Part shown: positions 26,729 to 37,062 of the stretch, in pieces | How positions within the stretch are numbered: the first letter of the stretch is position 1 | Layout of the letters: the number at the start of each line of letters is the position of its first letter | Assembly: GCF_900143025.1 (NCBI RefSeq) | Contig: NZ_FRCT01000015.1 | Location: 20,543-84,542 of the forward strand | Direction of reading: 5' to 3' | Source of the DNA: Ruminococcus flavefaciens | GTDB lineage: Bacteria; Bacillota; Clostridia; Oscillospirales; Ruminococcaceae | DNA length: 64,000 bases | Translations under genes and position numbers: made by a program | The notes under the pieces: model-generated | The model's input: the letters and a program-made list of their open reading frames with translations, nothing else | What the model was told of the DNA's origin: nothing | Databases searched by the model: none

Positions 26729-28309
26729 ATGTGTACGATAATGAGTTACTGCGGTGTCAGCGGCGGTACAGGAAAAGTAATGGAGGGACTGAAGGCAACA
26801 GTGTCACGCGGTCCTGACGATCAGAGGATAGTAAAGGTGCCTGACGGTATTCTCGGCTTTCAGAGACTTTCCATAATGGGACTTACTCCCGAGGGAATGC
26901 AGCCATTTGAGCTTGACGGAGATTTTGCAGTATGCAACGGTGAGCTGTACGGCTTCCGCAGTCTCAGGGATAAGCTTATCATAATGGGATATACTTTCAG
27001 AAGTGACAGTGATTGTGAGATACTTCTGCCCTTATACAGAGAATACGGTACTGATATGTTTGCAATGCTCGATGCTGAATTTGCCTGTGTGATATATGAC
27101 AGCACCGAGAGAAAATTCATTGCTGCAAGAGATCCGATCGGTATACGTCCGCTGTATTATGGCAAGTCTGATGACGGAACAATGGCTTTTGCCAGCGAGC
27201 CGAAAAACCTTGTTAATATATGCAAAAAGATCATGCCGTTCCCTCCCGGACACTATTATAAGGACGGAGAGTTCCGCTGCTATTGCGATATCACAGCTGT
27301 AGACAGGGTGATACATGACGACATGGATACCGTATGCAAAAACATTCACGATAAGCTTGTTGCAGGTGTTGAGAAGCGTCTTGACGCTGATGCAAAGGTT
27401 GGATTTCTGCTGTCCGGCGGACTTGATTCGTCACTTGTATGCGCTATTGCTCAGAAAAAAAGCGATAAGCCTATAAAAACTTTTGCTATCGGTATGAACA
27501 CAGACGCTATCGATCTTAAATACGCAAAGCAGGTCGCTGATTATATCGGCAGTGACCATACGGAGATCATAATAACAAAGGACGATGTTATTGCGGCTCT
27601 TGAAGATGTAATTCATCTTCTCGGCACATACGATATTACTACTATCCGCGCAAGTATGGGTATGTATCTCCTTTGCAAGGCTATCCACGAGCAGACAGAT
27701 ATCCGCGTACTTCTCACAGGTGAGATATCAGATGAGCTTTTCGGATATAAGTATACAGACTTTGCTCCATCTGCCGAAGCATTTCAGCAGGAGTCGGTAA
27801 AACGTGTACACGAGCTTCATATGTATGATGTGCTCCGTGCTGACCGTTGTATCTCGGTAAACTCTCTTGAAGCAAGAGTGCCGTTCGGTGATCTTGATTT
27901 TGTGAAATATGTAATGGCTATCGACCCCGAGATGAAGCTTAACAAGTACAACAAGGGAAAGTATTTGCTGCGTCATGCTTTTGAGGGCGACTATCTGCCG
28001 CATGATATCCTATATCGTGAGAAAGCTGCTTTCTCGGACGCTGTAGGACATTCTATGGTGGACTATCTTAAAGAATATGCCGAGAATTATTACTCAGACG
28101 AGGAATTTGAGCTTGACTGCACAAAATATACTCATTCCAAGCCGTTTACAAAGGAATCACTTCTGTACCGCGAGATATTTGAGAAGTATTATCCCGGAAA
28201 CAGTGAAATGGTCGTTGATTTCTGGATGCCTAACAAGGAATGGGAGGGCTGTAATGTAAACGACCCATCTGCACGAGTTCTTTCAAACTACGGCGAGAGC
28301 GGAAAATAA
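26729..28309 (+). CDS. asnB: Asparagine synthase (glutamine-hydrolysing)
   Basis: The 526-residue protein begins Met-Cys, the N-terminal nucleophile Cys2 expected after Met removal. The class II glutaminase domain has RGPDD, FQRLSI and CNGELYGF segments. A synthetase domain follows with the PP-loop FLLSGGLDSSLV (about residue 229) that activates aspartate with ATP. GGAGG precedes the ATG. A 117-bp gap after the GNAT gene contains short GC-rich inverted repeats but no clear terminator. It completes the set of glutamine-using enzymes in this block. Confidence 0.94.
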   Translation: MCTIMSYCGVSGGTGKVMEGLKATVSRGPDDQRIVKVPDGILGFQRLSIMGLTPEGMQPFELDGDFAVCNGELYGFRSLRDKLIIMGYTFRSDSDCEILLPLYREYGTDMFAMLDAEFACVIYDSTERKFIAARDPIGIRPLYYGKSDDGTMAFASEPKNLVNICKKIMPFPPGHYYKDGEFRCYCDITAVDRVIHDDMDTVCKNIHDKLVAGVEKRLDADAKVGFLLSGGLDSSLVCAIAQKKSDKPIKTFAIGMNTDAIDLKYAKQVADYIGSDHTEIIITKDDVIAALEDVIHLLGTYDITTIRASMGMYLLCKAIHEQTDIRVLLTGEISDELFGYKYTDFAPSAEAFQQESVKRVHELHMYDVLRADRCISVNSLEARVPFGDLDFVKYVMAIDPEMKLNKYNKGKYLLRHAFEGDYLPHDILYREKAAFSDAVGHSMVDYLKEYAENYYSDEEFELDCTKYTHSKPFTKESLLYREIFEKYYPGNSEMVVDFWMPNKEWEGCNVNDPSARVLSNYGESGK

Positions 28310-28364
28310 TACATATTCATTTACAGTACGAACAGCTCATTGTTTACGTATACTGAATACAAAG

Positions 28365-28408
28365 AGCCGTCCTGATAACGGGATAAAACCGTTATAAGGG
28401 CGGCTTTA
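28365..28408 (+). terminator. Terminator of the nitrogen operon
   Basis: AGCCG, CCT and ATAACGG segments (28365-28382) pair with CCGTTAT, AGG and CGGCT (28389-28405) with two internal mismatches and a 6-7 base loop, followed by TTT. The rest of 28310-28569 has no gene. Confidence 0.75.
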
Positions 28409-28519
28409 TGTGCTATAAAATGTAAGGAACGCAAAAGGAGAGACATAATACGAAAGAAACATAGGACGAAAAGTTCGCCTTTTGCTGTTTCCTTGCCTTA
28501 TGAAACAGTACGATATAAA

Positions 28520-28563
28520 AACAGCGGCATCGGAGAGCATATTCGCTTTCCTTTGCCGCTGTT
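28520..28563 (-). terminator. Terminator of the surface-fibre operon
   Basis: AACAGCGGCA (28520-28529) pairs with TGCCGCTGTT (28554-28563). Read on the minus strand it is followed by TTTTTATAT, just beyond the stop codon of the last fibre gene. Confidence 0.7.
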
Positions 28564-28569
28564 TGGGGT

Positions 28570-29229
28570 TTATTGCCACTTAGGATTTACATTGTCTTGT
28601 ATGGAATCTGTAAGAACATCAAGATGAAGAGTAATATTGTTTGTCTGGGCAGACGAAAGAATTGTATCTGATATTTCGACCGAGGACATCAGTTCAATTT
28701 CTTTCTCATCTTTTTTTATCGGTACCTTTGACTTGAAATACTGTACATTGGTATTATTTGGGACCGTTTCCCATTTCTCGTTCCAGTTTTCCGCAAGATT
28801 TACCGTGACTACTGTGTTTTCTCCGCCGCTGTCTTTGAATAAAAGCTTATTATCTTCGATCACAGCACTGCAAATATCGGTAACGTCTTCAATCCCTGAT
28901 ACAATGCAGCCTGATGAATCATACCATGCGGGTACGAGCCGCACCCGCAGGTATTCTCCGTTGGGATTACTGATCTCGTTCACCGAAACTTCTTTTACAG
29001 CTACATGATTACCCGAAGTATTTGTGGTTACTGACCATTTTATTTCATTATCCTGAGTTTCAGCGGGATTGTTTTGATTTTCAGCAATTAGAATATCCTG
29101 TTTGGCAGGGCGGAATTGATTGACCTTCTCTGCACTTTTCAGTATGAACGCATAAACAATTAACGGAGTAAGAAACAATATGACAGCTCCCGCAGCCGCT
29201 GCTGCGATATGTTTTTTCCTTGACTTCAT
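28570..29229 (-). CDS. CalY/TasA-like minor fibre protein (probable)
   Basis: The 219-residue protein has a basic N-terminus and one hydrophobic helix (about residues 9-32), then a segment resembling the post-cleavage start of SipW substrates (SAEKVNQFRPAKQDI). It then has the layout of camelysin/TasA-type subunits: GEYLRVRLVPAWYDSSG in the strand that normally reads as DAYVR, and YFKSKVPIKKDEK followed by ELMSSVEIS near the C-terminus. The family match is by pattern and is weaker than for the other CalY-like proteins here. It is the last gene of the operon, 12 bp after the giant adhesin. It may be a tip, base or accessory subunit. Confidence 0.55.
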   Translation of the reverse strand: MKSRKKHIAAAAAGAVILFLTPLIVYAFILKSAEKVNQFRPAKQDILIAENQNNPAETQDNEIKWSVTTNTSGNHVAVKEVSVNEISNPNGEYLRVRLVPAWYDSSGCIVSGIEDVTDICSAVIEDNKLLFKDSGGENTVVTVNLAENWNEKWETVPNNTNVQYFKSKVPIKKDEKEIELMSSVEISDTILSSAQTNNITLHLDVLTDSIQDNVNPKWQ

Positions 29230-29241
29230 ATCGTTTCCTCC

Positions 29242-32200
29242 TTATTTAATGATACTGTTCTTTGCCCATGCCTGTGATGTTAGGTAAGCATATTCCGTTT
29301 CACAGTTTGCAAAGCAGGCAGTCTTAACGATCTCAGTGCTTTCGACAGTAAGCACAACCGAGCCGTCATTTCTCGGCTCTTCATTACTTCCTTTCACCCT
29401 GTTTGAGCCTTTCCAGAAGTCATAATCAGTTATCGACCAGTCGGTTATCTCGGTTATCCTGTAAATACCTGTTTTCTTTGTGCATATATGCTGCGTTCCT
29501 GTGCGGATATCTGTGGGGAATGAATATGTACCTTCAGCGCTTAGATTATTTACTGTAACCTTATGATTTGTTTGATTATAAACGAATCTTCCGTCAGTTG
29601 AATCAGCGATAGAGAAAGTTTCATTCACATAATCATTGCAGTTCAGCGTTACATAGAATGTTTCCTGAAGCGAATTCATATCCGTATCTTCCAAATCAAA
29701 TCTTTCGACCTTGAACATAAACATCTGCTCTGCATCGCCGTTCTCATGCATATACTTATCCATGAAAATCGTTTTCTCAATATCGAAATAATACTCATTT
29801 TGAGGCGGTGCTGAACTTGAACGCTGATTAGGAACGCTGATAACATATGTTACATGAGAACCGTCAAGTGAATCCACTGTTTTTAATTCTCCGTAAGCGC
29901 CGGCATTTTCAACTTCTATTCCGTTCTCTGTGATAGAGAAGCGTATAATTCTGCTGCTTTCGTTCACTTCATATCCCTGCGGTGCCTGGACTTCTTCAAG
30001 GTAATATGTACCCTGAGCAAGTGTATTATCGATTTTAGGAATTATACCGGTTCCCACGGCGGAAATAAGGTTTGAATAACCAGGCAGCGGAGTAGATTCC
30101 TTCTCATAGCCGCTGACCGTCATAACCTCTCTGTAAAGATTGAAACGAGCTCCCGGAAGCGGAATATCAGTACCGCTCTTTACTTTTTTGATATCAAACG
30201 TATAAGTCTTGTTATAAATGTCGATTATTGCTGTAAGGACACCGCTTTTCGGTTCAACATCATATTCAGCCCAGTCCCTTCTCTCAGAGGCATCTTCATC
30301 AGGATGAACACTGTCATCATCAGTGTCATTTGGATTATCCCAATTATCAAGTCTGTATTTTCCCGAACTGTCTTCTGTGATGCTGAAAGTGATCGGTCCG
30401 GTAATACCTATATGCTGCAGCGGTGCAACTGTCTGTTTCAGCAGATAGTTTCCCGTTTCAAAATTGTAAAGTACGGTGATATTGCCTGTCAGGTCGGATA
30501 CGTACGTATTCATAAGCTTATAATATTTGTCACCGATCTTTATGCACGTCTTGTCCTGCGTTTCTGTACCCGAAACCTCCTTATAAAGCTGGAATGAACC
30601 GCCCTCAAGAGGTCTGTCGGCTGCACTTGTATTGTTCCATTCATGCAGATTTATTTCGATACCGCCCTTTCTGGCGTTTCTGATGGTATCGATACGTGCA
30701 TTTTCCTCACCTAAGTCATCGTTGGTCTTATACATGACACCATCTGTATATGACACGGTGTACTCCTGCGGCAACAAATCAGGTTCAACACTGACATCGA
30801 GACGTGTGCCCTTGATTATCGAATCATTATCTTCCGTTATTTCATACGCAAAATATTTGCTTGCCGCCTTTACAGTGTCCTCAGGCGTATCAAAATGAAC
30901 TGTTATCTCCGTATTAGGATAAACCAGATCATAAGTCAGATTTTCGATAGGGCTATCCGCTGTTTCACTGTTAAATATTCCGATTTTAACTGTGCCCGTC
31001 TGTGAATTGGTCCATACCTTTTTCACATGGAGCGTAAATGAATCTTTTCTGTCTGCTACGCCGATTTCAGTTTTCTTATCATTGGGATTATCGGATATCT
31101 TTTCCAGTCGGTGCAGAGAATCATAGCTTTTTACATAACCATTTTCATCTACAACGGGATTTTCCAGTTCAACTTCATAGACACCGTAATTGGAAAGGTG
31201 TTTGCTCTGTGGCATACTATCAAAGAAATACTGAACTGTTGTATTAGGGGATTGCAGACATCTCACTGTGTCGTTCAGCAGTGTATCGTCCAGATAAACA
31301 GCCGTATATATGTTGTCATGCGCTGTTGTGAAGTCTGCATCGCTCCATATCTTGTTAGCACGGACACCGAAGCCGCGGCAGTTGTTTACTGTCACAGAAG
31401 CGTCCATGCCTTTTTTTATCGTTCCGGCACTGTTTATTGCGGCAGTATGTTCCGTTCCGTCAATAAGGACCTTTTTATCAATATCATAAGAGCTGATAAG
31501 TGAGCCGTTCATGCTGTATGAAAGCTTTTTGTTCTTGTTAATATTGACTATGTGTACCTGATAATCAGTTTGAACAGTAGCGTCGTCATCAAAAGTGAAC
31601 ACTGCGTTGTCATCGGGGTAAACAAGCTCCATTATCTGATTCGGAATGAGATTGGCGGTTTCAGTATCATCATCGTATACTGCAAGTGTTATCTTGTCAC
31701 CTGGGGACGCACTTTCTCCCCATATAGATTCATTTACAGTCAGTGTCTTATTATCAAGATCAGCAGATGCAGAAATGTTTGAACCTTTTTTTACATTTAC
31801 TTCATAAGCTTCATACTGATCCGCATTGGAAAGAGCTGATTTTGATTCCTTATAATTGAACTGGAATGTTGTAGTTGCATTGTGTTCCGCTGTTTCGCTG
31901 CACTCATTAACATATTTGTAAATCAGATTATTTGATTTATACAGCGCAACAAGCTTCTGTTCGTTTGGATTTTCCTCATCATTCCATTCAAGATTGACAA
32001 ACAGTTTGAAAATACCGCCTTCGTCATTGATCGCATAACCTCTCTCACAGTAATAGTCGAGGAGCTTATATCCGACAGGTATCTCATAATCACGCTCTAT
32101 TACCATAAACTTTGTTCCGACAAGCAGACCTGGTACGTGAACAGTGTAGCCCGTAGGAATGTTGGAAATTGTGCCATAAGGCGATGTATGTGAGGTAAGC

Positions 32201-35200
32201 TTTACCCTGTCTTCCTCATCGAGCGATGAGACCTGAAAAGCGGTGATGCCATTAGGGTAAGCAGGGGAAGTATAACGTTCAAACTGCTGCTTTGCCGCAT
32301 TCCATTTGCATACTTTATATTCGGGGTCAAGCACATTGTAGGCTCTCAGCGATGCAAGCTGAAGCTCCGAGCCAGTTCCGTTGGAAAGGTAAAGGCGATA
32401 ATTGAATGTGGTCTTATCCTCCTTGGTCTCGTCAGCGGGATTGCTGAAGTGAAGCTCATTGTTCTTGACTTTGACCTTGCTTGAATAAAGCTTCTTGGTG
32501 ATATTCAGCGCCTGTATGCTGTTCGGTGTGATCTCATTTTTCAGAGTTATTGCAGGAAGCTTTCCAACCTCTACGTCATCCATTACAAGATCCTTGATAT
32601 TTCCCGAAGCAATTACGTCTTCTTCATGGAATTCGACTCCATGTGTTTTTCCCTCATCATCGGTATATTCCGATTCGGATTTTACATTATATATATCACG
32701 GTTTACCGCACACTCGATTATCTTATAATGCATAGCGTCATCGGGAAAGTTGATCTCGATAGGTTTTCCGGGCATTACAAAGAATACATTTTCGTATGTT
32801 TTATTTACGTTCGGCGGTTTATACTCTGCTGCATATTTAACGCTCTGGGTTAAATTCTGATACGAAACGCTCGGAGTATTCTCCTCAGACTTATCCGTCA
32901 GATAATACCAGTTCTGATCTTCCTCATCGTTTTTCTGATATCTTATCTGTATCGGAAATTGTACCGCATTGAGATCTGTCTGGTTGAGATCGCCTTCTTC
33001 GGTACTTGTAAACTTCTTTTCAAACTTAACACTTCCCGGTGTAACGGACGAGAGATTGAAACGCATATGGAGGTTAGAGGCACCTGCGCCACGCTCCATG
33101 TAGAATATCTTCATGTGATGTTCTGTGTAGTCCTTGAAGATCTTCTCATAATCGCCGTTTTTATCTTTGCCAAAGTATTTGTCAAGGTAGGCATTTAAAA
33201 CATCCGTTGGCGGAGCAGCTCCGCCATTTTCTGCTTTATATCTGTTGGTGAAATTATTTTTAAATATATCAAGCAGCGTTGTTGTATTATATCTCTTTTC
33301 AGAATCTGAGGAATCTGATTTCTGAGTTTTTACTACACCTGTTTTGAAATTAACCTTACCTTCAACAGCCGAATGAATACCGCCGAGGTCAAGCACAAGC
33401 TCATCGTCAACGTAAAGCCAGAAATCATCGTCTCCTGTGAATTCATAGATAACATCGTGTCCCCATGCGTCAAGACCGCTCGGCGTCTGAACAAATTTTG
33501 CTTCAAGCTGCATACCAAAATAGTAATCCGGATTTGTAATTTTGTGAAGCTTTTCATATTTTCGAGGGTCATCATCAGACAACTGACCTGTTGTGATATT
33601 TATGTTATTGTCAGGCGAAGCGTTGAAACTGTACAGATTTACACCTGCATTTGTTCCGGTATCATATACTCCGGCGTTAATATTGTTATAGGGGAAAAAC
33701 TGTCCGTGACGAAGCGTATTTTTAGAGCTTGAATCATGTGTGCCGAGTTCCCTATAAACCGTAAAATCATATCCTGTTTCGGTATGTTCAACGCCGTCTT
33801 TATCCTTATATGTGCGTGTATATGGTTTCTTGCTGCCATTTTCTCCGCCTTTTAGCGTTGCATAGTTCTGACAACTGTCATATTCAAAATATCCGCTTGA
33901 ATGATGAATGCTCTGTATGAAAAGATTATTTACGGTTTCCATCTTGCTTTCTTCAAACAGTTCTGAAAATGACCTGTTGTTTATAGTTGCAATTGGATAA
34001 CCTGTTTTGTCAGTATTTTCATTTTGGCTTTTCAAGTCTGATGATAACAGACCTGTTGTCGGTACAAATGCTTTACTGTTAGACCATTGCGGTGATGTAG
34101 TCACATTATGCAATAATAAATTCTGGTCGCTGTTGCTTTGAAAATTTATCATCTTCATGCTAATGCCATAGTCGTTATTATCCAGAGTAGCAACGGTATG
34201 CAGTTCATCCGCAGTATCATCTTGAGTTTTATTGATAACGGCAAAATAGTAATCGTCTGCATATGCCATATCTTTTGCTTCAATTTCAGAGGTGTTTTTA
34301 TTGCGAACAGCCGCATAGCTGTAGTTATCGTAATCCCACGAAAGAATTGTCGTATAGTATTCGCCGTAATTCACAGCACCGGAACCTGTCACTTCATACA
34401 AGCGGTTCGGCAGAAGGAGACCAGGTTTTTTTACGCTTGTGATACTGCCGTCGAGCTGCGGATTCAGATAATATCCCGAGTATTGGTTCTGCAAGTCATA
34501 GTAACCTGTTTCCTTGCCGTTTTCGGTATATACGTTCAGTTTCCATAGCAGAGTGTTGACAGAATCACCCATCCACATCAGCTTATCGCCGTATGCATAA
34601 CAGCGTTTTAAAGTGCCGTTATAGTCGAGAGCATAGAAATCATATCTTTCCTTTGATTCATTCCAGATACGGGTATAGATGATGACTTCCTGTCCGTCGC
34701 AGGCTCTTTCTCCGTCAGATACGCTGATTCTGTCTGCTGTGTAGGTTATTCTCTGATCTGCGTTAAGTATTGTTTTCTTTACGAACCATAAGTCCGTACC
34801 CGAAGCATCAAGGGTAAAGGCATTATTCTTAAAGCTTATATATTTATTGTTCGCCGTATCCAATAGCTGGATACGCTTTCTTGTATCACCGGTAGTCTGA
34901 GGTTCAACAGGTATGACCTTAAAAGCTGTTGCCTCATTTGCGTTATCTGTAAGAGAAAGTGAACTTCCGTCTGATTTGAGGTACTTGTTCGTGGCAGAGT
35001 CTTTCAGCTTGTACTTGTCAGCTTCTGTCCATTCAAACTTCCATTCGGAAATATCCACATTATCCGTAATGTAGAGAGTTTTTCTTGAATCTGAATTGTT
35101 TTCGACGCGGGTATCAACGCTGTACATCCTTGCAAAGAGGTTTTCTTCATCTGTCGCAAGACCATAGCCAATGGAGTTATTGTTGTTGTATGACATTAAG

Positions 35201-36210
35201 CCGTAGGTTTGATTGTTAAGTTGGTATGGGTCGTCGGGAAGAGTTACAGATGATTTGTATATTGCTTTTATTCTGCTATTTGTTGCATTATTATTATCCG
35301 TATAAAATCTGATGCCACTACCGCTTCCTGAATGTTGAAGCCATAAATTTTCATCTTTTTTCTTTATTAAGAAAGTTGAATTGTTTGATTCTGATATTTC
35401 AAATGAGGTTGTAGGCACTGCACCTTCGGCGACAACCTCTAATTCTATCAAATTACCACTCTTGTGTTTTATATACTTTTTTGATGAACCAACATTGGTG
35501 TAAATATAAGAATTACCGTTAATTTTTTCAAAATACCAAACTGATGCAGCGTTTAAGTCGGTAGTTTCTATAAAAGCATCGTTTTTGTTTATTGAGTTTG
35601 TTATGTATTTAGGTTCTTTATCGTAAGCAAGGTAAAAGGGTGTCGAAGCTGCAAATAATTCATCTACAGTAGATGCATATTGAGCATTTATAGCATAGTT
35701 TTCCGGTCCATCTACAATCTCATAAACCGAAAATCCCGTAGCATAAAAGCTGATCTTGCCTTCTTCAACAGTAAAATCAATTATCTGCTCTCTTGTGCCG
35801 TCATCATGGATATGCCATAATTCGATATTTTCACTGTCTGTGATAACAGGGTCGTTTATCTCAACAAGTATCGGATTTTCTCCACCTGGCTGATACTCAT
35901 TTTCGCCGTCAGTGATAGTAATATCATAAGCGGCAATACCGTCATGTTCATCCGATACATCAACTGCCTCAGCCTCTGCACCCTCAGGCATCATTCCGTC
36001 AAGGGTTATGATCTGTTCTGCCTCTTTGCCGTTAGGATACAGTTCAATGCTCTGATAAGAGAGGTCTGTATCACTGATATCTGTTGTTGATGCAGCAGCC
36101 TGCGAAAGCGTCGTTTCATCCGCAAAAGTAAAAACAGGGGATATATTTGATGCTGTCAGAACAGCTGCAGAAATAAAGCTCACAATCCTTTTTGTGATTT
36201 TTTTTAGCAT
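29242..36210 (-). CDS. Giant secreted adhesin with fibro-slime and SpaA/Cna-B-type domains
   Basis: The 2322-residue protein has a clear signal peptide (KKITKRIVSFISAAVLTASN, cleaved near ADE). Residues about 180-750 hold repeated lectin- or RICIN-like beta segments with NNKYIS/NKYLKS motifs. A fibro-slime/PA14-like domain lies near residues 910-1100 (DDDFWLYVDDELVLDLGGIH). Several Cna-B-type beta-sandwich repeats follow from about 1270 to 2100 (for example HVKKVWTNSQTGTVKIGIFN, and FDIKKVKSGTDIPLPGARFN typical of SpaA pilins that form isopeptide bonds). The C-terminus lacks an LPXTG signal and hydrophobic tail and ends in YLTSQAWAKNSIIK, so anchoring must differ from classical pilins. It is encoded downstream of two SipW peptidases and a class B sortase. 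Adhesion or fibre function is inferred. Confidence 0.85.
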   Translation of the reverse strand: MLKKITKRIVSFISAAVLTASNISPVFTFADETTLSQAAASTTDISDTDLSYQSIELYPNGKEAEQIITLDGMMPEGAEAEAVDVSDEHDGIAAYDITITDGENEYQPGGENPILVEINDPVITDSENIELWHIHDDGTREQIIDFTVEEGKISFYATGFSVYEIVDGPENYAINAQYASTVDELFAASTPFYLAYDKEPKYITNSINKNDAFIETTDLNAASVWYFEKINGNSYIYTNVGSSKKYIKHKSGNLIELEVVAEGAVPTTSFEISESNNSTFLIKKKDENLWLQHSGSGSGIRFYTDNNNATNSRIKAIYKSSVTLPDDPYQLNNQTYGLMSYNNNNSIGYGLATDEENLFARMYSVDTRVENNSDSRKTLYITDNVDISEWKFEWTEADKYKLKDSATNKYLKSDGSSLSLTDNANEATAFKVIPVEPQTTGDTRKRIQLLDTANNKYISFKNNAFTLDASGTDLWFVKKTILNADQRITYTADRISVSDGERACDGQEVIIYTRIWNESKERYDFYALDYNGTLKRCYAYGDKLMWMGDSVNTLLWKLNVYTENGKETGYYDLQNQYSGYYLNPQLDGSITSVKKPGLLLPNRLYEVTGSGAVNYGEYYTTILSWDYDNYSYAAVRNKNTSEIEAKDMAYADDYYFAVINKTQDDTADELHTVATLDNNDYGISMKMINFQSNSDQNLLLHNVTTSPQWSNSKAFVPTTGLLSSDLKSQNENTDKTGYPIATINNRSFSELFEESKMETVNNLFIQSIHHSSGYFEYDSCQNYATLKGGENGSKKPYTRTYKDKDGVEHTETGYDFTVYRELGTHDSSSKNTLRHGQFFPYNNINAGVYDTGTNAGVNLYSFNASPDNNINITTGQLSDDDPRKYEKLHKITNPDYYFGMQLEAKFVQTPSGLDAWGHDVIYEFTGDDDFWLYVDDELVLDLGGIHSAVEGKVNFKTGVVKTQKSDSSDSEKRYNTTTLLDIFKNNFTNRYKAENGGAAPPTDVLNAYLDKYFGKDKNGDYEKIFKDYTEHHMKIFYMERGAGASNLHMRFNLSSVTPGSVKFEKKFTSTEEGDLNQTDLNAVQFPIQIRYQKNDEEDQNWYYLTDKSEENTPSVSYQNLTQSVKYAAEYKPPNVNKTYENVFFVMPGKPIEINFPDDAMHYKIIECAVNRDIYNVKSESEYTDDEGKTHGVEFHEEDVIASGNIKDLVMDDVEVGKLPAITLKNEITPNSIQALNITKKLYSSKVKVKNNELHFSNPADETKEDKTTFNYRLYLSNGTGSELQLASLRAYNVLDPEYKVCKWNAAKQQFERYTSPAYPNGITAFQVSSLDEEDRVKLTSHTSPYGTISNIPTGYTVHVPGLLVGTKFMVIERDYEIPVGYKLLDYYCERGYAINDEGGIFKLFVNLEWNDEENPNEQKLVALYKSNNLIYKYVNECSETAEHNATTTFQFNYKESKSALSNADQYEAYEVNVKKGSNISASADLDNKTLTVNESIWGESASPGDKITLAVYDDDTETANLIPNQIMELVYPDDNAVFTFDDDATVQTDYQVHIVNINKNKKLSYSMNGSLISSYDIDKKVLIDGTEHTAAINSAGTIKKGMDASVTVNNCRGFGVRANKIWSDADFTTAHDNIYTAVYLDDTLLNDTVRCLQSPNTTVQYFFDSMPQSKHLSNYGVYEVELENPVVDENGYVKSYDSLHRLEKISDNPNDKKTEIGVADRKDSFTLHVKKVWTNSQTGTVKIGIFNSETADSPIENLTYDLVYPNTEITVHFDTPEDTVKAASKYFAYEITEDNDSIIKGTRLDVSVEPDLLPQEYTVSYTDGVMYKTNDDLGEENARIDTIRNARKGGIEINLHEWNNTSAADRPLEGGSFQLYKEVSGTETQDKTCIKIGDKYYKLMNTYVSDLTGNITVLYNFETGNYLLKQTVAPLQHIGITGPITFSITEDSSGKYRLDNWDNPNDTDDDSVHPDEDASERRDWAEYDVEPKSGVLTAIIDIYNKTYTFDIKKVKSGTDIPLPGARFNLYREVMTVSGYEKESTPLPGYSNLISAVGTGIIPKIDNTLAQGTYYLEEVQAPQGYEVNESSRIIRFSITENGIEVENAGAYGELKTVDSLDGSHVTYVISVPNQRSSSAPPQNEYYFDIEKTIFMDKYMHENGDAEQMFMFKVERFDLEDTDMNSLQETFYVTLNCNDYVNETFSIADSTDGRFVYNQTNHKVTVNNLSAEGTYSFPTDIRTGTQHICTKKTGIYRITEITDWSITDYDFWKGSNRVKGSNEEPRNDGSVVLTVESTEIVKTACFANCETEYAYLTSQAWAKNSIIK

Positions 36211-36244
36211 CTTGCTTTCAGCCCTTTCGTAAGACTTCTTCCAA

Positions 36245-37048
36245 CTATTGATTAAAGTTGTTCTTCTGCACAGAAATAGCAGCAGATTCCGCCGGATTTA
36301 CTGTAACCGCCTGTGCTTCAATGGAGATGTTATAGCTCTGATCGAACACTCCGAGGTAGTCCTTTTTTAAAACAGGGATCTCCAGCTGATGAAACAATTC
36401 CGCTGTTTCTTCCTGCGGTTTGACAACTCGCATTTCAGAGCTTTCACCGGTCTTTGTTCTATTTATGTAGTAAAAATAGAAGACCTGTTCTGTTGTGCCG
36501 TCGTTCAGTGTACGAATTCCCATATTTTCCATATAGTAATCATCATTGTTGCAGTCGCTTTTTAAACTTCGGTTTTCGATATCAACGCTATTAGGTTCCC
36601 AACTGAAAAGAGGGGATGTTGTATTGCCGTTTTTCATTTTTATAACATTGAGAATTGAATTGATCCTTCTGGTATTGTTATTAAAATCCGATTCATACTC
36701 GGGATATCTGCCGCTTCCGTCAAACCTGCCTAATGTCAGTGTCATTTTCAGACGGATATACAGATTATTCTGACCTTCATTCCTTGCATACGGATTTTTC
36801 GGTATCGTCATTCCTGGTTCAGAAGCCTTGGCTTTATTCTGACCGACATCGTCCCATTCAGGCTCTAAAAGTCTTACTGCCGCATTCTGCGCTATATACT
36901 TATTTGTAACTGCGTCTTCACTGTGAAAATATGAAAAGATACCTGCTAAAAGCAGAACATACACAATAAAAAAAAGTGCAGCCGCAGTAAGCATCTGCCG
37001 CTTATTGCCGTGAAACAACCGATTCACTTTCTGAATGATTCGCTCCAC
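36245..37048 (-). CDS. CalY/TasA-like SipW-dependent fibre subunit
   Basis: About 267 residues from GTG 37048 (AAAGGTGG site, 7-nt spacing). ATG 37066, six codons upstream, overlaps the peptidase stop by four bases but has its ribosome site too close. An N-terminal helix (about residues 18-40) ends near FSYFHSEDAVTNKYIA, which parallels the WFTDKDEVTN cleavage zone of SipW substrates. EPEWDDVGQNKAKASEPGMT and LYIRLKMTL follow the family pattern of strand, linker and strand. ISIEAQAVTVNP near the end is also typical. It is probably exported, cleaved by the neighbouring SipW peptidase and incorporated into a surface fibre. Confidence 0.75.
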   Translation of the reverse strand: MERIIQKVNRLFHGNKRQMLTAAALFFIVYVLLLAGIFSYFHSEDAVTNKYIAQNAAVRLLEPEWDDVGQNKAKASEPGMTIPKNPYARNEGQNNLYIRLKMTLTLGRFDGSGRYPEYESDFNNNTRRINSILNVIKMKNGNTTSPLFSWEPNSVDIENRSLKSDCNNDDYYMENMGIRTLNDGTTEQVFYFYYINRTKTGESSEMRVVKPQEETAELFHQLEIPVLKKDYLGVFDQSYNISIEAQAVTVNPAESAAISVQKNNFNQ

Positions 37049-37062
37049 AGATATTCCACCTT

